A stretch of DNA of 64,000 nucleotides. Origin: CAZYVU01 sp964651435 (lineage in GTDB: Bacteria > Desulfobacterota > Syntrophorhabdia > Syntrophorhabdales > CAYQXL01). The DNA lies in NCBI GenBank assembly GCA_964651435.1, contig CAZYVU010000013.1, positions 1-64,000 of the forward strand. Direction: 5' to 3'. A model generated the notes under the pieces. It saw only the letters and a program-made list of their open reading frames with translations, searched no databases and was not told the origin of the DNA. The position numbers and the translations under genes are program-made. This document shows, piece after piece, positions 25,127 through 33,407 of the stretch. How positions within the stretch are numbered: the stretch's first letter is position 1; each line of letters starts with the position of its first letter.

Positions 25127-27139
25127 TTACCCCTTCTCCGTTCCTGTCTGGTAGCGCTGGTAACCGTTTCTCCCTCCCTGCTTCGCCCAGTACATTGCGA
25201 TATCGGCGTTCTTGACGAGGGTGTCCGAGTCTGTGCCGTCTTCGGGAAAGACGGCCACCCCGATGCTGGTCGTCACCCGGAGATCCTTTCCCTCGATGGA
25301 AAAGGGGGCCCGGAAGGTGTCGAGAAGCTTTCTTGCCACAAGATCGGCATCGCCGCCTTGCCGGATGGCGGGCAAGAGGACGAGGAATTCGTCGCCGCCC
25401 ATGCGGGCAAGCGTGTCGCTCTGTCGCAGAATGACGGTGACGCGGTCGCCGACGGCCTTCAGAAGTTCGTCCCCCACCTTGTGACCGAGGGTGTCGTTCA
25501 CCTCTTTGAACCGGTCGAGGTCGAAGAGCATGACGGCAAGCTGTTGGCCGTAGCGGTTGGCGGTGGCCAGGGCGATGTTTAAGCGGTCGTAAAAGAGTGT
25601 CCGGTTGGGCAGGCTTGTAAGGGTATCGTGGGTGGCCAGATAGGAGAGCTGCAGTTCGTTAAACTTCTGCTTCGTTATGTCCTCAACGAACATGAGCACC
25701 TTGCCCTCTCCCGACTCCATGAAGGGCATGCCGATAAAGTTCCGGATCGTTGTTCTCCTGCCGAAGTGGGAGGTGTACTCCACGGAGTCGAGGCGAAAGT
25801 GTTGGCCATCAAAGGCCTTTCTGACCTTTTCCGTGAGCCCCAGCCTCTGATAGTTGGAGAGCTGGAACACGTTCATGCTCAGTATCTGTTCGCGCGTTGC
25901 CCCGGAAATCTTCAGCATCTCGGGGTTGACGAACTCCACGCTGCCCGCTCTGTTAATGACGAGGACGCCTATGGGCGCGTTTTCTATGATGTCCCGCATA
26001 GTTCTGTGGGAATTGGCCAGCGCCTCCTGAAACCGCTTCTGCTCCGTCACGTCGAGGAACGAGGCGATGCTTAACCGCGTACCGGGGATCATGGCAATGG
26101 TGGCAAAGAGATTTTTCGACGTGCCGAACCGGTCGATAAAGGTGAACTCATAGTTCCGTGGGGCGACGGCGGGATTTATCCTTCTGATCTGATGGTACTC
26201 GATGAGCCTTCTCGCATCCTCTCTTTCGACGAACTCGGAAAAACTCTTCTTGTTTTCGATGTCCTCGCGGCCATAGCCGGAGAGCGTCTCGAACTCCCTG
26301 TTGGCCATGGTGATCATGACGTTCTCGTCGACGATGACCGTAGCCGTTCCCGTCGTATCGAAGATCGTGTGATATCTGGCCTCGGACTGTCGCAGCGATT
26401 CCTCCATGCGCCGCTGGGCGGAAATGTCCCTGATGATGCCCTGATAGCCCTCGATGGACCCGTCGGCAGCGCGGCGGACCGTGGCCGTAAGGAGGCAATC
26501 CATGGCTGTTCCGTCAATCTTTTTGAGGATTACCTCAAAGTCTCGCGCCGATCCGTGGGTTGTCATCTCCGCTTGAAAGCGGTTCCGCTCGGCGGGGCTG
26601 AAGTATGTGTCCGAGGCCCTCAATGAGGCGAGGCGCTCCCTGCTGCACCCAATCAGCTCCAGGAATGCCCCGTTCACATCGACAAAAGAACCGTCGGTTC
26701 TGTTGATGAAGATGGCGTCCCGGGAGTCCTCAAAAAGCACCCTAAACTTTTCCTCGCTCAGCCTCAGAGCCTCTTCGGCTATTCGCCGTTCCGTGACATT
26801 GGAGAGAATGGTCACCGACTTCCCGTCGTCGAGGAGAAAGGGTCTGAAATCGACTATCTTGACGCCGCCATCCCTGCACGTGACGGTGAACTGGCGGTCC
26901 ACGCCCCTATGCGTCACATCCTCCTTCCAGAACCGTATGACCTCCTGTCTGTACGTGGGGTCAGGGTAGGCTTTGGAGAGCCACGTGCTGCCGTTTGGTG
27001 TATCCTCAGGCGCGTATCCTGTGATGTTCGTGAACTCCGGGTTCATGTAAAGAAAGGTGCCGTCCTTATCCGCAAGGATGATGCCGTAGGGTGCTTTTTC
27101 AAGGATGGCGTAACAGACATGAAGATTGACGGGCAGCAT
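25127..27139 (-). CDS. Multi-PAS GGDEF diguanylate cyclase
   Basis: 670 residues, soluble. About four PAS domains (from YAILEKAPYGIILADKDGTF to about residue 495, with repeated DITxQ/ExR linkers) precede a GGDEF domain containing the active site GGDEF at 581-585. An I-site RQSD lies five residues before it, so feedback inhibition by c-di-GMP is expected. There is no EAL or HD-GYP domain. AAGGGGGG before the ATG supports the start. It lies downstream of the terminator of the ruvX operon, so it needs its own promoter, which I could not identify. Confidence 0.9.
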   Translation of the reverse strand: MLPVNLHVCYAILEKAPYGIILADKDGTFLYMNPEFTNITGYAPEDTPNGSTWLSKAYPDPTYRQEVIRFWKEDVTHRGVDRQFTVTCRDGGVKIVDFRPFLLDDGKSVTILSNVTERRIAEEALRLSEEKFRVLFEDSRDAIFINRTDGSFVDVNGAFLELIGCSRERLASLRASDTYFSPAERNRFQAEMTTHGSARDFEVILKKIDGTAMDCLLTATVRRAADGSIEGYQGIIRDISAQRRMEESLRQSEARYHTIFDTTGTATVIVDENVMITMANREFETLSGYGREDIENKKSFSEFVEREDARRLIEYHQIRRINPAVAPRNYEFTFIDRFGTSKNLFATIAMIPGTRLSIASFLDVTEQKRFQEALANSHRTMRDIIENAPIGVLVINRAGSVEFVNPEMLKISGATREQILSMNVFQLSNYQRLGLTEKVRKAFDGQHFRLDSVEYTSHFGRRTTIRNFIGMPFMESGEGKVLMFVEDITKQKFNELQLSYLATHDTLTSLPNRTLFYDRLNIALATANRYGQQLAVMLFDLDRFKEVNDTLGHKVGDELLKAVGDRVTVILRQSDTLARMGGDEFLVLLPAIRQGGDADLVARKLLDTFRAPFSIEGKDLRVTTSIGVAVFPEDGTDSDTLVKNADIAMYWAKQGGRNGYQRYQTGTEKG

Positions 27140-27224
27140 GGGTCAACCCCCCCTTATTTGGTGACAGAATTTTGGTGATGAATGGCGGCCGTGCCCCCTT
27201 TCGGGGTGTGGCGAAGAGGGCCTC

Positions 27225-27252
27225 AGAAAAAGGGCTGCCCGAGAGCAGCCCT
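27225..27252 (-). terminator. Rho-independent terminator of the ruvX-mltG-thiolase operon
   Basis: Arms 27231-27238 (AGGGCTGC) and 27245-27252 (GCAGCCCT) with a 6-base loop. On the minus strand the hairpin is followed by TTTTCT. It lies 19 bp after the stop of the DUF35 gene. Confidence 0.85.
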
Positions 27253-27270
27253 TTGTATTCAGGCGGCCGC

Positions 27271-27684
27271 TCAGGCCTTGTAAATCTCGAACGACTTCTG
27301 TCCGTCGTCGTAGCCCAACGGCCGGACGGAGACATCCATACCCACCTTAATATCCTCGGGCTTCAGGTCTCCCGCCAACCTTGCGAAAAGCTTGAGTCCC
27401 TGACCGAAGTCTACGACGCCCATGGTGTAGGGGCAGTCTTTTTCAAAGCCGAAGGGGGCGTAGTAGGCAATCGTGAAAGTCTCAAGCGTACCCTTCGCCG
27501 GCACTGCGAACCAATCCATATCTTTTGAAAAACAGCTCGCGCAGTCGGACCGTGGGGGGAAGAATTTGGCGCCGCACTGCTTGCACACTGTACCCTCGAC
27601 CTTTCCTTCGGCCAACAAGTCAACGAACTTGGCGGTTTTCGTAACCCCCGTGAAGCTTTTTCTACCAAACTTTTCAAAACCCAT
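27271..27684 (-). CDS. Zn-ribbon/OB-fold (DUF35) acyl-CoA-associated protein
   Basis: 137 residues. An N-terminal helix is followed by a rubredoxin-like zinc ribbon (CKQCGAKFFPPRSDCASC, two CxxC pairs) and an OB-fold with GTLETFTIAYYAPFGF and CPYTMGVVDFGQG. DUF35 proteins are encoded next to thiolase-type enzymes and in characterised archaeal systems bridge acetoacetyl-CoA thiolase and HMG-CoA synthase. Here it follows the thiolase gene by 3 bp, so the two probably form a complex. Confidence 0.88.
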   Translation of the reverse strand: MGFEKFGRKSFTGVTKTAKFVDLLAEGKVEGTVCKQCGAKFFPPRSDCASCFSKDMDWFAVPAKGTLETFTIAYYAPFGFEKDCPYTMGVVDFGQGLKLFARLAGDLKPEDIKVGMDVSVRPLGYDDGQKSFEIYKA

Positions 27685-27687
27685 CTG

Positions 27688-28869
27688 TCACCTCCCGAAT
27701 ATAGTAACGTTGCCGTAAAGTCCTACGCCGCCCACATTGTGCACCAAGCCGATGTCGGGATCGCCCGGAACCTGCATGGGACCTGCCTCTCCGCGGAGCT
27801 GGAGAACGATGGTGCGGATCTGCGACCCGCCTGTTGCGCCGATGGGATGTCCCTTGGAGAGCAGGCCTCCGTCGACGTTGACCGGTATACGGCCCTCTTT
27901 GTAGGTGGCTTTTTCGCGGATAAGCTGCTTGCCGTCGCCCATAGGGGCAAATCCGAGGCCCTCGTAGGCCATGATCTCGGCGATGGTAAAGCAGTCGTGT
28001 ACTTCAGCCACTTTGACGTCCTTGGCCGTAATGCCGGCCATTTTGTAGGCCTCTGACGCAGCACCGTAACCGACGCTCAAGCCCTTGGCAAAGTCGGGCC
28101 TCGCAGCCATGTTGACGGCCTCCGATGCGGCGCCTATGCCGAGAATCCAGATGGGTTTCTTGGAAAAGGCCTTTGCCTTCTCTGCATTGGCCAAAATAAC
28201 GCAGGAGCTGCCGTCTGCGTTGGCGCAGGCGTCGCCGACCCTGAGGGGCCACGCAACCGGCCCGGCCATCCGTGCATCGGGATTGTTGGGATCAAAATCA
28301 GAAGGCTTGACGCCCTTGCGGTAGACCGCCCTTTCGTTGGTCTGGCCGTAAGTGCCCGATTTGACGCGGACGTTCATAAGGTCGTCGTGCGTCAGCCCGT
28401 TCTTGGCCATGTAGGCCTGTGCGTACAGTGCATAGTATGCCGGCATCATGGTGCCGAACGGCGCTTCCCACTGGATATCGGCGCCCCGGCCCATTCTTTC
28501 CTGCGACTCGGCGGACGTAATCTCCGACATCTTCTGGAATCCCAGCACGACGACCACATCGTGAAGCCCGGCCTTGATCATGCTGTAGGCCACTTTTACG
28601 CCGGTGCTGCTGGAGGAGCAGACCGTTTCTACGTAGAACGTGGGCTGAGGAATGAGCCCGAGATACTCGGCGAGAACGCCGGCCGGCGATCTCTGCTTGT
28701 CGTATTCCGGTGCCGAGCAGAAGATCGAGGCGCCGACGTCTTTCTGTGCAATGCCGGCGTCCTGCATAGCCTCCCTGAATGCTTCAAAGGCCAGCTCGCG
28801 AATCGAGCCTTCGTAGCCTCTGACAAAGTAACTTTGACCGACTCCGATTACTGCAACATCATTTGCCAT
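27688..28869 (-). CDS. Thiolase-family protein (acetyl-CoA acetyltransferase/SCP-x type)
   Basis: 393 residues. Motifs: ETVCSSSSTGVKVAYSMIKA (catalytic Cys region), EVHDCFTIAE, and GLLSKGHPIGATGGSQ near the C-terminus with the conserved His. This is the SCP2/SCP-x branch of thiolases, which works with a DUF35 partner (encoded next). It would cleave 3-ketoacyl-CoA or condense acyl-CoAs. Beta-oxidation of aromatic ring-cleavage products is a plausible use, but the substrate cannot be told from the sequence. GGAGGG lies before the ATG. Confidence 0.88.
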   Translation of the reverse strand: MANDVAVIGVGQSYFVRGYEGSIRELAFEAFREAMQDAGIAQKDVGASIFCSAPEYDKQRSPAGVLAEYLGLIPQPTFYVETVCSSSSTGVKVAYSMIKAGLHDVVVVLGFQKMSEITSAESQERMGRGADIQWEAPFGTMMPAYYALYAQAYMAKNGLTHDDLMNVRVKSGTYGQTNERAVYRKGVKPSDFDPNNPDARMAGPVAWPLRVGDACANADGSSCVILANAEKAKAFSKKPIWILGIGAASEAVNMAARPDFAKGLSVGYGAASEAYKMAGITAKDVKVAEVHDCFTIAEIMAYEGLGFAPMGDGKQLIREKATYKEGRIPVNVDGGLLSKGHPIGATGGSQIRTIVLQLRGEAGPMQVPGDPDIGLVHNVGGVGLYGNVTIFGR

Positions 28870-28892
28870 AAATCCCTCCTTCTCTTATATTG

Positions 28893-29894
28893 TTATTGCG
28901 TTTTCTTACCCCGTTGGTACATCATAACATAACGGTTATGCTCATTCATCTTTTTTGAGAAAACGTGGCTGCCGTCGTTCTTGGAGACAAAATAGAGATA
29001 ATCTGTTTTCGCCGGATAAAGGGCTGCAAGTATTGAATTTTTATCTGGGTTTGCTATAGGACCCCGGGGGAGGCCCGTGATCCGGTATGTGTTGTACGGG
29101 GTAGGCGTGCGAAGATCCGTCTTGGTGATCGGTTGGCCGAATTTTCCCGTGCCGTAGACGACGGTGGGGTCGCAGTCGAGGGTCATGTTTTTAGCGAGCC
29201 GGTTATGAAATACGGCTGAGATGAGGGGTTTTTCGCCGGCTATCTTTGCCTCCCGCTCGATCATGGAGGCCAACGTAAGGGTCTTGTGCCTGTCGAGCCG
29301 AAGGTCTTTCATGCGGGCCTGTATGGAGGGATCGTCAAAGATCCTCAGCGTTCTCCGGGCTATCTTCTCCAGAAAGCGGCCTAGGTCAATCTCCCTGCTG
29401 TAATGGTAGGTGTCGGGCGCGAGATATCCTTCCGGTGTGGCGTCTCCGATGCCGAGCCGCCCGCTCAGGTCCCCGTCCAGGGCCACGCGGAGAAACTCCG
29501 GCGCGTCGGCGATGCCCGCCTCTTCCGACCGGCGGGCTACGTCATAAATGTTGTCGCCTTCGCGGATGGTCAAGACGTAGATGTTTCGATGCCCCCGCAC
29601 CATTTTGAAAACGATCCGGGGTATGGACATGGCCCCTGACAGTGTATATTCCCCGGCCATGAGACGGCCCCGGTAGGGAAGGGCAAAAAGGGTGAAGGCA
29701 CCGGAGGAGCGGATGAGCCCCTCCCTTTTTAGCTGGCGTCCGATCTCCAGAAGCCCCGTACCGCTGCGGATAACCACGAGTCGCTCCGCAGGCCCTCCGT
29801 CTGCGGGAAGGTTAACGACGAGGCCGAGAACCATGAGGGCGAGGCAGAGGGTGACGAAGATGGAAACGGCTTTGCTAAGGGTTTTGGCGGGCAT
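28893..29894 (-). CDS. mltG: Endolytic murein transglycosylase MltG
   Basis: 333 residues. An N-terminal membrane anchor (about 8-28) is followed by a LysM-like subdomain (IRSGTGLLEIGRQL) and the YceG/MltG catalytic domain with TPEGYLAPDTY, the acidic ASMIEREAKI motif (E213 is the likely catalytic acid) and LPRGPIANPDKNSI. It cleaves nascent glycan strands and so sets their length. The start overlaps the end of ruvX by 20 bp, a common bacterial pairing. Confidence 0.94.
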   Translation of the reverse strand: MPAKTLSKAVSIFVTLCLALMVLGLVVNLPADGGPAERLVVIRSGTGLLEIGRQLKREGLIRSSGAFTLFALPYRGRLMAGEYTLSGAMSIPRIVFKMVRGHRNIYVLTIREGDNIYDVARRSEEAGIADAPEFLRVALDGDLSGRLGIGDATPEGYLAPDTYHYSREIDLGRFLEKIARRTLRIFDDPSIQARMKDLRLDRHKTLTLASMIEREAKIAGEKPLISAVFHNRLAKNMTLDCDPTVVYGTGKFGQPITKTDLRTPTPYNTYRITGLPRGPIANPDKNSILAALYPAKTDYLYFVSKNDGSHVFSKKMNEHNRYVMMYQRGKKTQ

Positions 29895-30291
29895 CGAGAT
29901 AACCCTGAAGTATGATCTGGGCGGCCATGACGTCTACAAACTTCTTCCGTTTCTTTTGATTCATCTGGGCCAGATCGAATATGCGGTGCGCCTCGTTGGT
30001 GCTGAACCTCTCGTCCCAAAGGATGACGGGAAGGGAGAGCCGGTCCCGGATTCGGTCGGCAAGATCCATGATCCCCTGGGCCCGCTTTCCTACGGTGCCG
30101 TCGAGGTTTCTCGGCAGGCCGAGCACGACGGCACCGACGGCGTGCTCCGTCGCAAGGGCGGCCAGTTCGGACAGATCGCTCTCAAGGGTGCCCCTGCGGT
30201 AAAGCTTGAGCCCCTGGGCTATGCTGCCCGTTGGGTCGGACAGGGCGATACCGATCTTCTTGTCGCCGACATCGAGGCCGAGGGTGCGCAT
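29875..30291 (-). CDS. ruvX: Putative Holliday junction resolvase RuvX (YqgF)
   Basis: 138 residues with the RNase H-like fold: LGLDVGDKKIGIALSDP, VVLGLPRNLDGTVGKRAQ and LWDERFSTNEAHR. It carries the conserved acidic residues of the family, which acts in 16S rRNA 5'-end processing or junction resolution. It is the first gene of ruvX-mltG-thiolase-DUF35. A TATAAT element lies only 8 bp before its ATG, so the leader is very short or absent. Confidence 0.93.
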   Translation of the reverse strand: MRTLGLDVGDKKIGIALSDPTGSIAQGLKLYRRGTLESDLSELAALATEHAVGAVVLGLPRNLDGTVGKRAQGIMDLADRIRDRLSLPVILWDERFSTNEAHRIFDLAQMNQKKRKKFVDVMAAQIILQGYLDARQNP

Positions 30292-30294
30292 GGT

Positions 30295-30309
30295 CTGCTA
30301 TTATAGCAG
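30295..30309 (-). promoter_or_regulatory. ruvX -10 region within a 15-bp palindrome
   Basis: CTGCTAT-T-ATAGCAG is a perfect 7-1-7 palindrome that contains the minus-strand -10 hexamer TATAAT (30305-30300). A weak -35 (TTTTCA) lies 17 bp further upstream. It could be an operator overlapping the promoter, or a chance palindrome. Confidence 0.5.
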
Positions 30310-30345
30310 GTTTGCCGCCCCGTGAAAACCTGTACGGCGTGCTTC

Positions 30346-30373
30346 TTGACAAGTGCCCAGCGGCTGATATACT
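30346..30373 (+). promoter_or_regulatory. Sigma-70 promoter of the GNAT gene
   Basis: TTGACA at 30346-30351, a 16-bp spacer and TATACT at 30368-30373. The predicted start near 30380 gives a leader of about 33 nt with GGAGG eight bases before the ATG at 30413. Confidence 0.75.
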
Positions 30374-30412
30374 TGAAATCAGCGATTCAGAACAGTATGG
30401 GAGGCGCTGCCG

Positions 30413-30856
30413 ATGGATCTGATGGAGCCGGTCAAGCTAAGAATCCTGACGATAAAGGACCTCGACTCGGTTGCCGAGATAGACTTTTCCCTTCTGGGAA
30501 AGATGAGGAAGACGTACTGGGAGACGAGGCTCGAGAGGGTCGAAACGTCAGGCGTGCCTTCCCTTGCGGCGGAAGTGGACGGCAAAGTGATCGGATTTAT
30601 CCTCGGAAACGCCAGCGGATGGGAGTATGGAATCCCGGACAATGTGGGCTGGATCGATACCTTGGGGGTCATCAAAGCCTTTCAGAAGCAGGGCGTTGCC
30701 CGTCTGCTTTTCAATGAAATGGTCTCCATGTTCAGGAAGGTGGGCGTCGATACCCTCTACGTTTTTGTCAACTGGCGTGACTGGGACCTCCTCATGTTTT
30801 TTGACAGGATGGGTTTTAAGAGGGGCGAGATGATCAACCTGGAGATGAAGATTTAG
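30413..30856 (+). CDS. GNAT family N-acetyltransferase
   Basis: 147 residues of GNAT fold. VKLRILTIKDLDSVAEID opens it, VDGKVIGFILGNAS is strand 4, and WIDTLGVIKAFQKQGVARLL contains the Q/RxxGxA acetyl-CoA pyrophosphate loop (QKQGVA). VFVNWRDWDLLMFFDRMGF closes the fold. It resembles RimI-type or stand-alone protein acetyltransferases. The substrate is unknown. It is transcribed divergently from ruvX from its own promoter. Confidence 0.85.
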   Translation: MDLMEPVKLRILTIKDLDSVAEIDFSLLGKMRKTYWETRLERVETSGVPSLAAEVDGKVIGFILGNASGWEYGIPDNVGWIDTLGVIKAFQKQGVARLLFNEMVSMFRKVGVDTLYVFVNWRDWDLLMFFDRMGFKRGEMINLEMKI

Positions 30857-31139
30857 GCCGCCATTGGGCTGTGCGGGCGCTTTCTTGCGGTTCCGGGACG
30901 CCGGCGGTTGACATCTCGCGACATTTTCGACTTGTATGAACAGTAATCCACAGGTAGGTCTGCACATCGGCGTGCAATGAGCTTCATGCCCTCAACGTCT
31001 TCGAGGGATTTCCAGAACAGCGAACGGAACAGCAGAGAGAGCGACGGACCGTCGGTCCCGCCCGGCCTATGGGCGGCGCATACAGGGCGATGGTTCAGCG
31101 GTCAGCATATGTCGACACTTTACATAAGAGGAGAAGGTC
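30857..31139 (+). other. Intergenic region upstream of glnN
   Basis: 283 bp with no gene. TTGACA occurs at 30908-30913, but only a poor -10 (TTGTAT) follows at 18 bp. No -24/-12 sigma-54 element was found. Several short GC inverted repeats lie at 31050-31080 (for example CGCCC-N6-GGGCG). Regulatory role unresolved. Confidence 0.4.
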
Positions 31140-33236
31140 ATGGAGCTTACAGAGATTTTCGGTTCTAACGTCTTTAGCGACAAGATCATGAAGCAACGGA
31201 TGCCCAAGGAGGTTTACAAGGCGCTCAAGGAGACAATCGAAAAGGATGTTCCGTTGAGGCCGGACGTGGCCGACGTCGTCGCAAACGCCATGAAAGACTG
31301 GGCCATAGAGAAAGGTGCGACACACTACACACACTGGTTTCAGCCGCTGACGGGAATCACGGCCGAAAAACACGATTCCTTCATATCTCCGACGGCAGAC
31401 GGCGGTATAATAGTTGAATTTTCGGGCAAACAGCTCATTCAGGGCGAGCCCGACGCCTCGTCCTTCCCGAGCGGCGGCTTACGTACGACTTTTGAGGCGA
31501 GAGGGTATACGGCATGGGACTGTACCTCGCCGGCATTCCTTAAGGAGGATGAGAGCGGCAATGTGACGCTGACGATTCCGACGGCCTTCTATTCTTATTA
31601 CGGCGAGGCGCTTGACAAGAAAACACCTCTTCTCCGGTCTATGCGGGCCGTCTCGAAGCAGGCCCTGCGGGTGCTCAAGGCTTTGGGCAACACGACGTCG
31701 GCGCGGGTGACGTCGACGGTAGGCCCGGAACAGGAATACTTCCTCGTCGACAAAAAGTACTATTTGGAGCGTATCGACCTGATGCTGACGGGGCGGACGC
31801 TCTTCGGAGCCCCGGCGCCCAAGGGTCAGGAGCTTGAAGACCAGTATTTTGGAGCTATTAAGGACAGGGTTTCGGCATACATGCAGGACCTGAACCGGGA
31901 GCTCTGGAAGATGGGTATCACATCGAAGACGCAACACAACGAGGTGGCGCCGGCACAGTACGAGATGGCACCCATTTTTTCCACGACAAACATAGCGACG
32001 GACCACAACCAGCTCGTCATGGAGACGATGCAAAAGGTGGCTTTTCGGCACGACCTGGTCTGCCTTCTCCATGAAAAACCCTATGCGGGCATCAACGGGT
32101 CGGGCAAGCACAACAACTGGTCCCTCTCCACCGACGACGGCGTCAATCTCCTCGATCCGGGCAACACGCCCAGCGAAAACGTTCAGTTTTTGCTCTTCTT
32201 GAGCGCCCTCATCAAGGCCGTCGACACCCATGCCGATATCCTGCGGGCAACCTGTGCCACCGCCGGAAACGACCACCGCCTGGGCGCCAATGAGGCGCCA
32301 CCGGCAATCGTGTCTATCTTCATGGGTGAAGAGTTGACGGATATCCTGGAAAAGATATCGAAGGGCGAGAAGGTGTCCACAAAGGGCGCCCAATATGTGA
32401 ACGTCGGTGTAGATACGCTTCCTATGATCCCCAAGGACAACACGGACCGCAACAGAACGTCCCCCTTCGCCTTCACGGGCAACAAGTTCGAGTTCAGAAT
32501 GGTCGGATCCGCCCAGTCCATCGCAGGACCCAACGTGGCCCTCAATACCATCGCCGCCCAGGCCCTGGACGAAATCGCTGCGCGCCTGGAAAAGGCCAAA
32601 GATAAGAATGGCGAGGCGGCGGCCATTATCAAGGACATCTACAGGAAGCACGGCAAGGTGATCTTTAATGGCAATAATTATTCGGAAGAGTGGGTCAGAG
32701 AGGCAAAGACGCGGGGCCTTCCAAACGTGGGGAATTCCGTCGATGCCATGAAGGCCTTTGTAACGGAGAAGGCCTACAAGCTCTTCGAGGATTACGGAAT
32801 TTTTTCCCGGAAGGAACTCCATTCCCGCTACGAGATCTATGTTGAGCATTATGCGAAGCAGATCAATATAGAAGCCCTTGCCGCCATCGACATGGCGGCG
32901 AAGCAGTTCATACCGGCGGCCGTTGAGTACGCAACCTTCCTGTCTGACTCCATCGGCAGCTTCAAGGCGCTGTCTGTTGAGGCGCCGGTCCAGGAAGGCC
33001 TGCTCAAAAAGCTTGCGCTACGCCTCGCCTCTGCGTATAAGACCCTGGCAAAACTGGAAGCGGCGGTAGCCAAGGCGCAGCCGGTGTGCGACACGGTGAA
33101 GAAGGCGGCCGGGTACCGGGACGGCGTGGTGCCGCTCATGCAGGCCCTGCGTGCCGATATAGACGCCCTGGAAATGATCGTTCCAACGGATATGTGGCCC
33201 GTACCGACGTACACGGACCTCTTGTTCAAGCTGTAA
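31140..33236 (+). CDS. glnN: Glutamine synthetase type III
   Basis: 698 residues, the length of GSIII rather than the 440-470 of GSI. Family markers include the N-terminal ATHYTHWFQPLTGITAEKHD, VGPEQEYFLVDKKYY, TSKTQHNEVAPAQYE, KPYAGINGSGKHNNWSL and NRTSPFAFTGNKFEFRMVGS. It makes glutamine from glutamate and ammonia with ATP as a dodecamer. AGAGGAGA precedes the ATG. It is not near a glnB or amt gene in this window. GSIII is patchily distributed in proteobacteria, so lateral transfer in the lineage is possible. Confidence 0.94.
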   Translation: MELTEIFGSNVFSDKIMKQRMPKEVYKALKETIEKDVPLRPDVADVVANAMKDWAIEKGATHYTHWFQPLTGITAEKHDSFISPTADGGIIVEFSGKQLIQGEPDASSFPSGGLRTTFEARGYTAWDCTSPAFLKEDESGNVTLTIPTAFYSYYGEALDKKTPLLRSMRAVSKQALRVLKALGNTTSARVTSTVGPEQEYFLVDKKYYLERIDLMLTGRTLFGAPAPKGQELEDQYFGAIKDRVSAYMQDLNRELWKMGITSKTQHNEVAPAQYEMAPIFSTTNIATDHNQLVMETMQKVAFRHDLVCLLHEKPYAGINGSGKHNNWSLSTDDGVNLLDPGNTPSENVQFLLFLSALIKAVDTHADILRATCATAGNDHRLGANEAPPAIVSIFMGEELTDILEKISKGEKVSTKGAQYVNVGVDTLPMIPKDNTDRNRTSPFAFTGNKFEFRMVGSAQSIAGPNVALNTIAAQALDEIAARLEKAKDKNGEAAAIIKDIYRKHGKVIFNGNNYSEEWVREAKTRGLPNVGNSVDAMKAFVTEKAYKLFEDYGIFSRKELHSRYEIYVEHYAKQINIEALAAIDMAAKQFIPAAVEYATFLSDSIGSFKALSVEAPVQEGLLKKLALRLASAYKTLAKLEAAVAKAQPVCDTVKKAAGYRDGVVPLMQALRADIDALEMIVPTDMWPVPTYTDLLFKL

Positions 33237-33407
33237 GAAGATAGAGCGGCCCGGAGGCCGGAGCGGGTGACCCTCTGCTGCGGCCTCTTTGGCTCCGCTG
33301 TCTCGCATAGTACCCTTTCCCCGCCTGGGCCCGCCGGTCCGGCTCGTCCCCTTCCCGATGCTTCGTTGACAAGAGGCCTGTCCCGTGATACTTATGGGGG
33401 ATATTCT

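Noticed and set aside
31479..32849. 456-codon open frame on the minus strand
   Set aside because: It is the antisense of glnN, whose plus-strand product is a clear GSIII. The antisense protein has no recognisable domain and reflects codon bias.
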